From the NCBI GenBank assembly GCA_966112615.1, contig CBHWDO010000004.1, positions 186,001-250,000 of the forward strand: a stretch of DNA of 64,000 nucleotides, written 5' to 3'. The notes beneath the pieces are model-generated. The model saw only the letters and a program-made list of their open reading frames with translations, was not told the DNA's origin and did no database searches. Positions within the stretch are counted from its first letter, which is position 1. The number at the start of each line of letters is the position of its first letter. Made by a program: the position numbers and the translations under genes. Below, one piece after another: positions 17,752-27,794 of this stretch. This DNA comes from Flavitalea sp966112615. GTDB lineage: Bacteria > Bacteroidota > Bacteroidia > Chitinophagales > Chitinophagaceae.

Positions 17752-18777
17752 TTAATCCATATCACGTATGCGCTGTGCGATCTTTTCATACTGCTCACGA
17801 ACTATGGAACGCTCTTCTTTTTGTTTAAGGTAATCGAGAGCCAACAGGTGGGCTTTCCTAACACCTTCTTCTGCCCTGCTAGTTACATCGGGCAACACCC
17901 CTGTACCTTCCCAATTCTTTCCTGTAACCGGGTTGACTACATGGGCAAGAGATACATATATATCAAGTTTTGATCCATCAGCAAAAGTAAATACAGGTAA
18001 TAATCCACCGGGATTGGCACCGCCGCCGGTTGCTTCTCCAACAATGGTAGCACGCTTCATTGCCTGCAGGTCATAAGCAAATTCTTCTGCAGAAGAAAAA
18101 GTTCCTTTATCTGTAACCAGGTAAACAGGTCGATCAAGATACCTTGGCCCCTGCAATTCAGGTATGGTATAAAAATGATCCGTATGATCATTCCAGTAAA
18201 TTGAATTCAGCAGGAGAGAATCTTTTGGAAGAAGATAACTGGCAATTAAAGTCGAAGGCATTCCTCCTCCATTACCTCTCAGGTCAATGATCAATGCCTG
18301 GGTGTTCTGAATAAAAGTAAACGCTCCGGGGGCAACGTCCTCCACTGAACCAAATGCCTGTATCCTCATATAACCAATATCGCCCGGAAGAACAGCTACA
18401 CTATTGAGTCCGTTATTTAAAAATTTCTCTTCGATCAATCCCCAATTCATTTGCGGTCCTCCAGATCCTGCCTGAACAAGATTTGCAGGAGTATAAAAAA
18501 AATTCAGGTGATTGTCTTTTGCAGTAGCTTTCAGATCGTTCGCAACCGCTGTGGTAAATGCGTCCCTATTGTTCAGTTTCTCATAGGCGCCGCATTTCCA
18601 TTGCTTTTCAAGAAATGCGTTAATGGCTGGCAATTGCTCTTTAAAATGATAATGTTGCAACATCCTGGCTTTGGTTGAATCCAGGATCATTCTTTTTTCT
18701 TTTTTACTCAGTTCCTGGGCAAAAATGGTAGCGGAACTTAATAAAGCAACCAGCCAAAGAACAAATTTCTGTATCAT
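17752..18777 (-). CDS. S41-family peptidase (interphotoreceptor-type), exported
   Basis: The 341-residue protein has a signal peptide (LLSSATIFAQ), a helical N-terminal domain typical of the retinol-binding-protein-like S41 group, and the S41 core. The core shows IGYMRIQAFG, ALIIDLRGNGGG and nucleophile Ser229 in GTFSSAEEF, followed by VGEATGGGANPGG. There is no PDZ domain, as expected for this subgroup. It probably cleaves peptides in the periplasm. The substrate is unknown. Confidence 0.9.
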   Translation of the reverse strand: MIQKFVLWLVALLSSATIFAQELSKKEKRMILDSTKARMLQHYHFKEQLPAINAFLEKQWKCGAYEKLNNRDAFTTAVANDLKATAKDNHLNFFYTPANLVQAGSGGPQMNWGLIEEKFLNNGLNSVAVLPGDIGYMRIQAFGSVEDVAPGAFTFIQNTQALIIDLRGNGGGMPSTLIASYLLPKDSLLLNSIYWNDHTDHFYTIPELQGPRYLDRPVYLVTDKGTFSSAEEFAYDLQAMKRATIVGEATGGGANPGGLLPVFTFADGSKLDIYVSLAHVVNPVTGKNWEGTGVLPDVTSRAEEGVRKAHLLALDYLKQKEERSIVREQYEKIAQRIRDMD

Positions 18778-18889
18778 GATATAAGGTTTGGGGCTATGAC
18801 TACACCCAATATGTACCGGTTACACAGAAATGATGAACGGTTGGTGCAACGGATAAGAATCGGGCGCTGTCAAAGCACAAAACCTTATC

Positions 18890-19084
18890 ATGAAACCTTT
18901 TCTAGGAATTATTTCTTTATTAGCCATCCTGTTCGTTGGAGCAAAAGTCTCCCAGGGCAAATTGAATTTTTTAAGTCGAAAACTGGACACCTGCAAAGAC
19001 CTTAACAGTAATCCAAAACAGCTGTTTCCCAATGATGTAGATGTTTTCACACCAAATATTATTCACCAGATTCTATTAAAATAA
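18890..19084 (+). CDS. Possible small membrane or secreted peptide
   Basis: A 64-residue frame starts with ATG at 18890 and has a hydrophobic N-terminal stretch (FLGIISLLAILFVGA) like a signal or single membrane helix. A short polar tail has one Cys and no recognisable motif. It is the only good coding candidate in the 406-base space between the S41 peptidase and the giant gene. No homologous family is recognised and chance is possible. Confidence 0.3.
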   Translation: MKPFLGIISLLAILFVGAKVSQGKLNFLSRKLDTCKDLNSNPKQLFPNDVDVFTPNIIHQILLK

Positions 19085-19183
19085 AGTATTACATTAGTAG
19101 ACACCTCTAAGCCATCCTTACCTTAAGATGGCTGTTTCCTCTCTATGGGAACCTTATTTTCTTTAATTTTTTAACCTGAAGAA

Positions 19184-22100
19184 ATGAGGCCCAACATCAA
19201 CGACCTGCCCAAATTGCAGGAACTCAAACGCACGCTTGCTGAAAAAAACGTCTCCGACACCGCAATCTCAACCATTGAAAAAGCTTTAAGAAAGGGAATG
19301 ATCTTCAAGAGGCCAGAAGATCTTTCCATTCTTAGCATTCCAACGGTCGACCTTAACATGGTTGGTGAACTGGTTGATTTCAACACTCCAACCAACGTAG
19401 TAAAGAACCTGAAAAGAATAGAATACCAGTTCATACCGGTAGGTGATAAAAAATTCTTTTTCGGTTACCAGCTCATTGTTTCTTTTATAAATAACGATCG
19501 CTTTACTATTGAACAATCATTTCCCATTGAGGATTCGGGGATCGTTATCGTTGACCTTGACCTGAATGAATTGCTTCCCAATAGCAAAGTTTTATTGAAA
19601 GTGAAATCAGCCCAGGGTGAATATGTTGGAATTGCTTTCCAGCCTACAACAGAGCCACCTGTAGAAGAATTCATAGAAGTAAATATATCTGCACTTGCCA
19701 ATGAAAAAATTCATGTTGCCATTGAAAAATTACCACAGGTACCTAATCCATCCGTGAAGGGTTCATACCAGGTAAAAGGAAAATTGATCAGTAATAAAAG
19801 TATCGACAAACTTGACGGATACCAGGTAGTGATATTTGCTTCTACAACTGACAATGCCGAAGACCTTCAGCCGGTTGCCTTCGCAAGCACGGAATCAAAC
19901 GGGTATTTTGTAACAGGATTTATTTCATTCTTCAACATTGAAGACCAGTTCAATGTGAAACTATGCAGAGCCACTGTTTCAAAACAGAATTTCCGAAAGG
20001 ATATCCAGGTCAGAACCAAACAGTTTACAGAAGGCTCAGGAGAAAATGCAGTGAGCAAATCAATGATCCCCGACAGACTGATCCTGGTCATTGATGAAGA
20101 GATCAGCGCTGAAGAAGGATGTACAGACTGCGGATGCAATAATCTGAATTTTCACGAAAAGAAAGTAGTTGAAGAATTCAGTTATTATTCTGTAGTAAGA
20201 ACGACAGAGCCTTCGATCATTGCAGATATTCTTGAAGAAGAAAAAGAGATCAACCTGAAAGATCTCTATGGAGTAAATATTACAGTCCCGTTCAGTGTAT
20301 TTCAAAAGTTTCATTTGATCACAAGTAAACAGATCAAATCATCCAATATCATTAAAACAAATGTTGCTGCACTAACAAATGGAAATGGGAATGGCAGTAC
20401 AATAACAAAAATAAATCCTGAGATAAAAGCCAATTTCAACCAGGACCTCCTTGACAAATTGGTACTGGATCATAAAGTAAAAACAATCATCAGGGGAAAT
20501 GAAAAACCTGTATTCAAAGGTCGCACGGTACTAAGCCAGATGAACCAGATCGATTGGGATGATGATCCAACCATTTACCAGGCAGCCAGCATTGCACATG
20601 GTCACCTGCTTCATTTCAAACAGGAATGGATCCCTGACGGATATTCTATCGGCGATCTCGTATATTCATTACCGTTAGCTCCCGGGCAAAAGAAACAGAT
20701 CGCTGTACTGGACTGGGAAAGAAGAGAAAGCGCTGCCAGGTCACAGGAGTTATCATATGAAGAAACACTGAATAATACGTTGATCCGTGACCGCGACATC
20801 AGTGAAGTAGTAAGCGCAACCTTATCAGAAAATATCAAGGGAAATTCTTCTGCCTCAACCTCCTCATTCGGCGCAGGTTTTGGAGCAGGCATCATGGGAA
20901 TTTTACCTGGTGGAGCCGCATTCGGAAGTCTGTTGGGAATTAGTGGAGGCAAAAGCAAGGCCAGTTCCAATGCAAGCCAGAGCTCCAACAGACAAAGCAC
21001 TGCAAACAGTTTACAAAGCATAAGTGACAGAACAATGCAGGCAGCTTCCATGGTAAGATCCCAAAGAGCAACAGTGATCCAGACAGTAAGCCAGGGAGAA
21101 ACAGTTTCTGCCACTGCTGAATCGGTGGCCAATTACAATCACTGTCATGCCATTACGATCCAGTATTTTGAAGTGCTTCGACATTTTGAGATCCGCAACA
21201 GGTTGGCAGGTGTTCAGGAATGTTTATTTATTCCTTTGCAGATGTCGCCATTCGACATCAACAAATGTCTTCGCTGGAGAAACACATTGGAAAGATACCT
21301 GTTCAAACCTTCGCTCAGGGCAGCATTTGACGCCATTGCAAGAATTCAGAATGAGAAAGAAAGCGCTTTTGAGAATTACTATGACAGCATAGGATTTCCA
21401 AGAGTAAATTTTGCAGAACAGAATGTAGTTTCTTATGACGGAGAACTGCTGATAGAATTTACCTTCTTTAATACCAATGAAGGAAAAGTTGATGCTGCAA
21501 TGTTGGAATTCTTCAAAATATTTGGACTTCAACTTAATGATTATCTCGACAAACAAATCAGCAACGACGAACTCGCGAGAGTGGTAGGACCAAGAACCAT
21601 AGAATTCCTGCTTGATCATTTTACAGTAACAACTGATAAAGGGAAAAACCTTGCAATGGATTTCACGCTGGTCAATACTTTCAGGCCAAATATTCCATTG
21701 CGGATCACCATGCGACAGTCGGCACAAACACCAACTGATATACCACGTGAACAGATCGGAAGCCTGCTTATCAACCTTGATCTTTCCAATGCAGCACCAG
21801 AATTAAAAACAAAACTGGAGCAACTGCAGAATAAGTATATGAAAGTGCGTGTTCATTCGGGGAACCTTAGATACCGCACGAATAATATTGCCGGAACATT
21901 GTTCAGTGGCCGCATTGACAATGATATTTTCGCAGGAAGTGATGGTGTATTTCTGACAACTCCATTAACCAGGAATGAACTTCGAAATCCAAGAGGAGAA
22001 GATGTTGATGCAGCCAATAACCTGTTGCAACACCTCAATGAAAATATGGAGTACTATCACAAATGCATTTACTTCGATATGACTCCTGAAAGAAGATACA

Positions 22101-24118
22101 TGTTGCTGGATGGAATCATTGCTCCAGGGAAAGCAAATGGAAGAAGTGTTGCATCAGTGGTTGAAAACAGGGTGATCGGAATTGCAGGAAATTGCCTGAT
22201 CATGCCGGTTGCACCGGGTAATCAGCTGGATCCAACCATCGATGATGAGTTCGATCTTTTTGCACAGTATCATGTTGATCAGCCGGAACCAATGCGCGTA
22301 AGCATGCCAACAAAAGGCATCTATGCTGAAGCTGTAATGGGTCAGTGTAATTCATGCGAAGAAAAAGATGAAAGTCGCTTCTGGCGCTGGGAAGAATCAC
22401 CTATTCCTGATAGTCCGAATACGCAGATCCTTCCACTCAATACTGATACACGCAGGGCAGAACCAGGTAATCTTGATCCTAAAGATTTTCCAGCCCCGGT
22501 GGTCAATATTCAGAATGCTCCTACCCTTCCTGATCCAACGGGATTACAATCCATGCTTCAACTGGTTGGAAAAGGTGATGCGTTCAGAGACATTACCGGC
22601 CTAAATCAAAACCAGCTGAATGCCATTGAAGCATTCAAGAAATCCATGGATACTGCACAGGCATTCGGTAAGGAAGCAGCTGAAATGGCAAAAGCAGCCG
22701 CCGCCAATAAACTGATTGAAGATGCAAAGAAAAATGGATCAGTAAGTAATGACAAGGCCAAAGAACTCACCGAAAAAAATATCAAAGCTTCTATTCCAAA
22801 AACAAAAGAAGAGTTGATGGATCTTGCGAAGAAGCAGCTGGATATGATCTCGCAACTCGAAACCAGCGGTGGTCTACCATCTGAAGCTGCGCAGAATGCC
22901 AGGAAAAATATCATTGAAACACTGACCAAAGGATTGGATGGTAATTCAACCAGTGCAGGTGATCTTGGATCATTGATGGAGAAAGCCAGCCAGACAGGAA
23001 CGAATGTGAAAAAAGATGGTGATGGATTTGAGATTACTAAAGGAGATGGTCAGACAAAACCGCTGATCGTTGATCTGAAATTATCGCCTTCATTAAAAGC
23101 ATTCAATCCTCCTTCTGATAGATCAGGAAAAACAATTCTATCAGTTAAACCATCCAATGCACCGGCAGGATCCACTTTAAAATGGAGTATTCCGGATGAT
23201 GAAGCAGGAAAATACAGCATCACTCAAAAGATGAATGGCGAAGCAAATGAAGTTACCATACTGGGTATTCAGCCGGGCATTGCAGCCATCGATATTGAAT
23301 TACTTGATGGTACAAATAAAATAGCCAGTGAGAAACATAAGCTGAGCATTCCGCAATTCATTGAAGTGTCATTTGCTGCAGAATTCGATACATTCCTGAA
23401 CGGCATTCAATCCTCACACCTGAAGGATCCTATAATTGAGGAGATCGTTAATACGGTTCAGCATCTGACAAAAGATTCGAACATCAGGCTTGTTTGGAAG
23501 CATAAAGGACATACATCTCCTGCACATGTTCCTGCTAACATGATCACAAAGGTTACTGTCAGAAATACCGATGGCTTTGTGGAATCAGATGGAAGCGTGC
23601 GGAACCTTTTCGGAGGTTTTGTTGAAGCTGATGGCAATCAAACTAATGGAAACCTCATCGGTGCACATCACTTCAATGAAAGTATTTCTGTGTTTGCAGG
23701 AACTTACCTGATCGATGATTCCACTGTTGATTACCTCGATGGTATCGGACTTGTAACAAAAGGTATTATCCACGAATTGATCCTTGCAAGAGTAAGCGAC
23801 CCTGTAATTGATTCATGGGTTGTGAAGATCTTCGGAAGACTGATCGGTGAAACTATGTCGCATGAGATCTTCCATTCATTACTGGATGAAAGCTTTGCCC
23901 ACAACCCGGTTCCACCGGCCGTTGCAGCACTTTCAGACATTATGAATGACGGAAGTAACCGCGATTTTACACAACGTACAGGAATTAAAGTTCATGCGCT
24001 GGCGAGCCCGATCTTTAACCAGTTAACGGATAACGGAATTACAGCAATTGTTGGACTGAAGGGCTCCAACAGGAACGCACTGGATGGTTTTTATCCGGTA
24101 CCTCCTGCTGTATTTTAA
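19184..24118 (+). CDS. Giant 1644-residue protein of unknown family with zincin-like C-terminal domain
   Basis: No signal peptide is visible. Visible parts: residues 1-300 contain beta-rich segments, including an Ig-like carrier region (SVKGSYQVKGKLIS). A Cys cluster lies near 313-318 (GCTDCGCNN). A conserved-looking middle region follows (AHGHLLHFKQEW, SLPLAPGQKKQIAVLDWERR). A Gly-rich hydrophobic hairpin (about 563-594) sits in a Ser/Gln-rich stretch, like a membrane-insertion segment. A long globular part reaches about 1050 with a second Cys pair (C1055, C1058). An Ala/Lys helical linker (1130-1280) and an Ig-like domain (about 1295-1385) come next. In the last 260 residues HEIFH (1560-1564) plus a Met-turn-like DIMNDG suggests a zinc metallopeptidase. 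It is transcribed alone and ends at a strong terminator. The overall family is not recognised; an effector or large surface role is only a guess. Confidence 0.85.
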   Translation: MRPNINDLPKLQELKRTLAEKNVSDTAISTIEKALRKGMIFKRPEDLSILSIPTVDLNMVGELVDFNTPTNVVKNLKRIEYQFIPVGDKKFFFGYQLIVSFINNDRFTIEQSFPIEDSGIVIVDLDLNELLPNSKVLLKVKSAQGEYVGIAFQPTTEPPVEEFIEVNISALANEKIHVAIEKLPQVPNPSVKGSYQVKGKLISNKSIDKLDGYQVVIFASTTDNAEDLQPVAFASTESNGYFVTGFISFFNIEDQFNVKLCRATVSKQNFRKDIQVRTKQFTEGSGENAVSKSMIPDRLILVIDEEISAEEGCTDCGCNNLNFHEKKVVEEFSYYSVVRTTEPSIIADILEEEKEINLKDLYGVNITVPFSVFQKFHLITSKQIKSSNIIKTNVAALTNGNGNGSTITKINPEIKANFNQDLLDKLVLDHKVKTIIRGNEKPVFKGRTVLSQMNQIDWDDDPTIYQAASIAHGHLLHFKQEWIPDGYSIGDLVYSLPLAPGQKKQIAVLDWERRESAARSQELSYEETLNNTLIRDRDISEVVSATLSENIKGNSSASTSSFGAGFGAGIMGILPGGAAFGSLLGISGGKSKASSNASQSSNRQSTANSLQSISDRTMQAASMVRSQRATVIQTVSQGETVSATAESVANYNHCHAITIQYFEVLRHFEIRNRLAGVQECLFIPLQMSPFDINKCLRWRNTLERYLFKPSLRAAFDAIARIQNEKESAFENYYDSIGFPRVNFAEQNVVSYDGELLIEFTFFNTNEGKVDAAMLEFFKIFGLQLNDYLDKQISNDELARVVGPRTIEFLLDHFTVTTDKGKNLAMDFTLVNTFRPNIPLRITMRQSAQTPTDIPREQIGSLLINLDLSNAAPELKTKLEQLQNKYMKVRVHSGNLRYRTNNIAGTLFSGRIDNDIFAGSDGVFLTTPLTRNELRNPRGEDVDAANNLLQHLNENMEYYHKCIYFDMTPERRYMLLDGIIAPGKANGRSVASVVENRVIGIAGNCLIMPVAPGNQLDPTIDDEFDLFAQYHVDQPEPMRVSMPTKGIYAEAVMGQCNSCEEKDESRFWRWEESPIPDSPNTQILPLNTDTRRAEPGNLDPKDFPAPVVNIQNAPTLPDPTGLQSMLQLVGKGDAFRDITGLNQNQLNAIEAFKKSMDTAQAFGKEAAEMAKAAAANKLIEDAKKNGSVSNDKAKELTEKNIKASIPKTKEELMDLAKKQLDMISQLETSGGLPSEAAQNARKNIIETLTKGLDGNSTSAGDLGSLMEKASQTGTNVKKDGDGFEITKGDGQTKPLIVDLKLSPSLKAFNPPSDRSGKTILSVKPSNAPAGSTLKWSIPDDEAGKYSITQKMNGEANEVTILGIQPGIAAIDIELLDGTNKIASEKHKLSIPQFIEVSFAAEFDTFLNGIQSSHLKDPIIEEIVNTVQHLTKDSNIRLVWKHKGHTSPAHVPANMITKVTVRNTDGFVESDGSVRNLFGGFVEADGNQTNGNLIGAHHFNESISVFAGTYLIDDSTVDYLDGIGLVTKGIIHELILARVSDPVIDSWVVKIFGRLIGETMSHEIFHSLLDESFAHNPVPPAVAALSDIMNDGSNRDFTQRTGIKVHALASPIFNQLTDNGITAIVGLKGSNRNALDGFYPVPPAVF

Positions 24119-24127
24119 TGTTGGGTG

Positions 24128-24154
24128 AAAGGGTGCTTCGGCACCCTTTCTTAT
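24128..24154 (+). terminator. Terminator of the giant gene
   Basis: AAAGGGTGC (24128-24136) pairs with GCACCCTTT (24141-24149) around a TTCG tetraloop, followed by a T-rich tail. It starts 10 bases after the stop codon and separates the gene from the ClC gene. Confidence 0.9.
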
Positions 24155-24171
24155 CTTCGGAATAATAATTG

Positions 24172-25557
24172 ATGAAGGTAACAAGCATGAAAATCATCCA
24201 ATGGGCCAAAAAGTTTTTAAGCCCTGTAACACTGTCGGGCAGAAATGAAGTTATCCGGAAAAATATCTTAAATGCACTTCCATTCTGGGCTGCAGCATTA
24301 ATATCAGGAGCTATTGCAGTTTTCTATGCAAAACTTTTTGCACTTGCTGAACATGGTACTGCCTGGATCTTTCATCAAAATAAATTCCTGCTACTGGTTG
24401 TCACTCCTGCATTTTTTGTAATGTCGTGGTATGTAGTGAAACGCTTTGCACCTTTTGCAAGAGGCAGTGGAATTCCACAGGTTATTGCTGCAATCGAACT
24501 CACTAATCCCCGGCATAATTATAAGGTCAATTCATTACTGAGCATTCGCATCATTATCACAAAGATCATATCCAGCCTGATGATGGTCTTCGGAGGAGGG
24601 ATCGTTGGAAGAGAAGGTCCTACCATCCAGATCTCAGCTTCAATATTTAAATGGGTGAACGACCTGCTTCCAACCTGGTATCCAAAAATATCAAGAAGAA
24701 ATATGCTGGTAACAGGTGCAGCATCAGGGCTTGCTGCAGCCTTCAATACGCCTCTGGGAGGAATTGTATTTGCCATTGAAGAGCTCACTAAAACGCATTT
24801 CAGTTTTTTCCGTTCTGCATTACTGACAGGGGTGATCATTGCAGGACTTACCGCATTATATTTTCTTGGCCCATACCTCTATTTGGGATATCCCCAGTTA
24901 CATAATTTCTCCAACTGGATGATCCTGATCGTTATTCCACTTGCCATTATCACAGGTTTCCTGGGAAGCTTTATGGGAAATGTGATCATTGCGCTGATGA
25001 AGAAAAAAGCACTTATCAGGAAGACTTCATTAACGATCCTGTATATCATCATCAGTGGGCTGATCATTGCTGCAATGGCAGTATTCTTTGGACAGCATAC
25101 TCTTGGTTCAGGAAAAGATATCATGGTCCAAACGCTGTTCACAGATGACAAAAAGATCGAATGGTACCTTCCTATCTTAAGAATGCTGGGCTCGATCGTT
25201 TCATTCGGAACTGGTGGTGCAGGAGGTGTCTTTGCTCCTTCTCTAAGCGCCGGAGCCAGCATCGGAGCTGTATATGCTGATCTGTATAAATTATCGGGTC
25301 CTGAAATCAACCTGGTGATCCTCTGCGGAATGACCGGCTTTCTTACCAGCATAACAAGAAGTCCATTCACCTCTTCAATCCTTATACTGGAAATGACAAA
25401 CAGCCATAATGTAATATTCTTCATTATGCTTACAGCACTTGCTGCAAACCTGGTAGCTACTGTGGTCAGCAGGCATTCATTTTACGACCGTTTGAAAGAT
25501 CAGTATATAAGAGAAATTCACCTTACAGAAACACAGCAGCCACCTGAAAAAGAATGA
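24172..25557 (+). CDS. ClC-family chloride channel or H+/Cl- antiporter
   Basis: The 461-residue membrane protein has all three ClC selectivity motifs: GSGIPQ, GREGP (with the gating Glu) and GGVFAP. The region AAAFNTPLGGIVFAIEEL keeps the internal Glu that acts as proton relay in the antiporter subgroup, so exchange rather than simple channel activity is likely. No C-terminal CBS domains are present. The ATG at 24172 is preferred over the adjacent TTG. The stop TGA abuts the stop of the convergent dehydrogenase with no gap. Confidence 0.93.
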   Translation: MKVTSMKIIQWAKKFLSPVTLSGRNEVIRKNILNALPFWAAALISGAIAVFYAKLFALAEHGTAWIFHQNKFLLLVVTPAFFVMSWYVVKRFAPFARGSGIPQVIAAIELTNPRHNYKVNSLLSIRIIITKIISSLMMVFGGGIVGREGPTIQISASIFKWVNDLLPTWYPKISRRNMLVTGAASGLAAAFNTPLGGIVFAIEELTKTHFSFFRSALLTGVIIAGLTALYFLGPYLYLGYPQLHNFSNWMILIVIPLAIITGFLGSFMGNVIIALMKKKALIRKTSLTILYIIISGLIIAAMAVFFGQHTLGSGKDIMVQTLFTDDKKIEWYLPILRMLGSIVSFGTGGAGGVFAPSLSAGASIGAVYADLYKLSGPEINLVILCGMTGFLTSITRSPFTSSILILEMTNSHNVIFFIMLTALAANLVATVVSRHSFYDRLKDQYIREIHLTETQQPPEKE

Positions 25558-26370
25558 TCATCCGTTGTCAGAAAAACTTTCGAAGACAGACATACCGCCA
25601 TCTATGAAGATACTTGCGCCAGTGATATAATCAGAATCATCAGAAGCAAGAAACACACAAAGCTTTCCAACATCTCCAGGCTCACCGATCCTGTTGTATG
25701 GAATCAATGTCATGAGTGATTGCAATGATTGCTGGTTATCCCAGGCTTCTTTATTGATGGGTGTTTTAATGGCGCCCGGGCAAATACTGTTCACACGGAT
25801 CTTTTGAGGACCATATTCCTGTGCAAGACTTTGCATGAACATTTTGATGGCACCTTTCGATGCAGCATAATTAACATGTCCGGCCCAGGGAATAATTTCA
25901 TGAACAGAACTCATGCAGATGATCTTTCCACAAGCTGCAGATCTTTCTGGAACAATGCCTCTTCGTAAAAATTCTTTGATCGCTTCTCTTGCACAAAGAA
26001 ATTGACCCGTAAGGTTTACATCAATGACCTTCTGCCACTGATCAAGGGTCATGTCAACAAACGGCGCATCCTGCTGCAGTCCTGCATTGTTGACCAGTAT
26101 ATCAATAGTTTCAAATTCTGTGAGTGCAAGTTCAAACATATCGATCACTTCCTTTTCTTTACTCACATCAGCCTTGACTGCAAGAGCCAGGCTTCCCATA
26201 TCGCGGATACGCTGAACCGTTTCCTCAGCTGCCGCAGCATCATTATGATAATTGACTACCACATTGGCACCTGCTTCTCCAAGTGCAAGTGCACAGGCTT
26301 CACCAATACCGGAACTGGCGCCGGTTACGAGGGCTGTCTGCCCGGAAAGTTTCCTGTTATCCATCAGCAT
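25558..26370 (-). CDS. SDR oxidoreductase, glucose 1-dehydrogenase-like
   Basis: This is a classical short-chain dehydrogenase of about 270 residues. It shows the TGASSGIG cofactor loop, NNAG, catalytic Ser in CMSSVHE, YAASK (Tyr-x3-Lys) and the PG motif ICPGAIKTP. The sequence style resembles Bacillus-type glucose 1-dehydrogenase, but substrate choice cannot be read from these motifs. The ATG at 26370 (then LMDNRKLSGQ) is chosen; a second ATG at 26364 is equally possible, and the upstream extension starts with TTG. It is head-to-head with the Gfo/Idh/MocA gene, with about 77 bases between the starts. Confidence 0.9.
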   Translation of the reverse strand: MLMDNRKLSGQTALVTGASSGIGEACALALGEAGANVVVNYHNDAAAAEETVQRIRDMGSLALAVKADVSKEKEVIDMFELALTEFETIDILVNNAGLQQDAPFVDMTLDQWQKVIDVNLTGQFLCAREAIKEFLRRGIVPERSAACGKIICMSSVHEIIPWAGHVNYAASKGAIKMFMQSLAQEYGPQKIRVNSICPGAIKTPINKEAWDNQQSLQSLMTLIPYNRIGEPGDVGKLCVFLASDDSDYITGASIFIDGGMSVFESFSDNG

Positions 26371-26447
26371 TTTTTCAAATTGCTGAAAATTATATACCAA
26401 CCCCGTTGATGATTTCTTATTATCTTAATAGCTCACAACCTTTCACC

Positions 26448-27794
26448 ATGATGCATCGGAGAAATTTCATCAAAGGAACGGCTGCAACTTTGGCTTTATC
26501 GGCTTTTCAATTTTCCTCACTCGCTGATTTCAATCCACAGAAAACATACCGTGTAGCACTAATTGGTACCGGATGGTATGGAAAAAGTGACCTGTTCAGG
26601 TTAATGCAGGTTGCTAAAGTGGATCTAGCAGGATTATGTGATCCCGACAGCAAACAATTGAATGAAGCAAATGATATTATCCGTAAAAGGCATCCCAACG
26701 CCAAACCCAGGCTATACAAGGATTACAGGGAAATGCTTCGAAAAGAAAAACCTGAACTGGTATTGATAGGTACACCCGATCACTGGCATGCACTGACAGC
26801 TATAGAAGCAATTGAACAGGGTGCACATGTATATCTTCAAAAACCTATCAGCGTTGATGTACTGGAAGGTGAAGCAATTTTAAAAGCTGCCAGGAAACAT
26901 AACAGGAAAGTGCAGATCGGCACACAAAGAAGAAGTACTCCTCACCTCATTGAAGCAAAGAAAAAATATATTGATTCAGGTGCGTTAGGCAAGATCACCC
27001 ATGTTGAAATGTGTTGTTACTATCACATGAGAAACAACAGTAATCCGCCTTTACAGGAAATTCCTGCACACTTTGATTATAACCTGTGGACTGGTCCCGC
27101 ACCACTCCGACCATACGATGGATTACCACATATCGGATGGTGGCGTGCCTTCATGGAATATGGAAATGGCATCATGGGCGACATGTGTGTGCATATGCTT
27201 GATGCAGCAAGGTGGATGCTGGATCTTGGATGGCCATCAAAGATCTCTTCCACCGGTGGAATACTAAATAGTACAGGAAAGTCAAATATTGCCGATACAC
27301 AGGTCGCGGTTTTTGAATTCGATCAATTGAATTGCGTTTGGCAACATCGCACATGGGGAACTACTCCCGACAATGATTATCCCTGGGGATTATTTATTTA
27401 TGGCGAGAAAGGAACCTTGAAAGCAAGCCCTTATCAATATGATTTCATTCCTGTAAAAGGAGACCCGGTAAGGGTTTCAGCAGTATATGAGAAAGAAAAA
27501 TATCCTGAAGATGTAACAGAAAAATCTATTGAGATCCATGCAGCTCCTGCAACAAGATTGCATATGATCAACCTGATCGAAAGTATTGAACAGAATAAAA
27601 AACCTGTTGCAGATATTGAAGAAGGCCATATCTCCACTGCCTCCTGTATACTCGCCAATATTTCCATGCAATTACAGCGACCGGTTAAATATGATCCTGT
27701 GAAAAAAGAAGTGGTCAATGATGCAGAAGCAACTGCCTTGCTCAAAAGAAATTACAGGGATGGATATAAACATCCCTGGGATCGTTTGGGCTGA
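26448..27794 (+). CDS. Tat-exported Gfo/Idh/MocA-family oxidoreductase
   Basis: The 448-residue protein starts at tandem ATGs (26448). The N-terminus MMHRRNFIKGTAATLALSAF is a twin-arginine signal, so it is folded with its cofactor before export. An NAD(P)-binding Rossmann domain follows (VALIGTGWYGKSDL, LCDPD, IGTPDHWHA, LQKPIS with the conserved EKP-like Lys). The C-terminal sheet domain carries GDMCVHMLD and WRAFMEYGNGIMGDM. Members of this exported group act on sugars in Bacteroidota; the exact reaction is unknown. The last 43 bases overlap the 3' end of the convergent glycosyltransferase gene. Confidence 0.92.
   Translation: MMHRRNFIKGTAATLALSAFQFSSLADFNPQKTYRVALIGTGWYGKSDLFRLMQVAKVDLAGLCDPDSKQLNEANDIIRKRHPNAKPRLYKDYREMLRKEKPELVLIGTPDHWHALTAIEAIEQGAHVYLQKPISVDVLEGEAILKAARKHNRKVQIGTQRRSTPHLIEAKKKYIDSGALGKITHVEMCCYYHMRNNSNPPLQEIPAHFDYNLWTGPAPLRPYDGLPHIGWWRAFMEYGNGIMGDMCVHMLDAARWMLDLGWPSKISSTGGILNSTGKSNIADTQVAVFEFDQLNCVWQHRTWGTTPDNDYPWGLFIYGEKGTLKASPYQYDFIPVKGDPVRVSAVYEKEKYPEDVTEKSIEIHAAPATRLHMINLIESIEQNKKPVADIEEGHISTASCILANISMQLQRPVKYDPVKKEVVNDAEATALLKRNYRDGYKHPWDRLG

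Noticed and set aside
18796..19005. Overlapping 69-codon frame upstream of the giant gene
   Set aside because: Arg- and His-rich with no signal or helix. The frame at 18890 is the better candidate.
20611..21132. 173-codon minus-strand frame inside the giant gene
   Set aside because: It is the complement of a Gly/Ser-rich coding stretch, has no homology-like motifs and lies entirely within a well-supported gene.
19184..24118. Giant protein as a phage tail or Tc-toxin subunit
   Set aside because: No tail, baseplate, sheath or toxin-complex genes are adjacent and no specific family motif was recognised, so no name is given.
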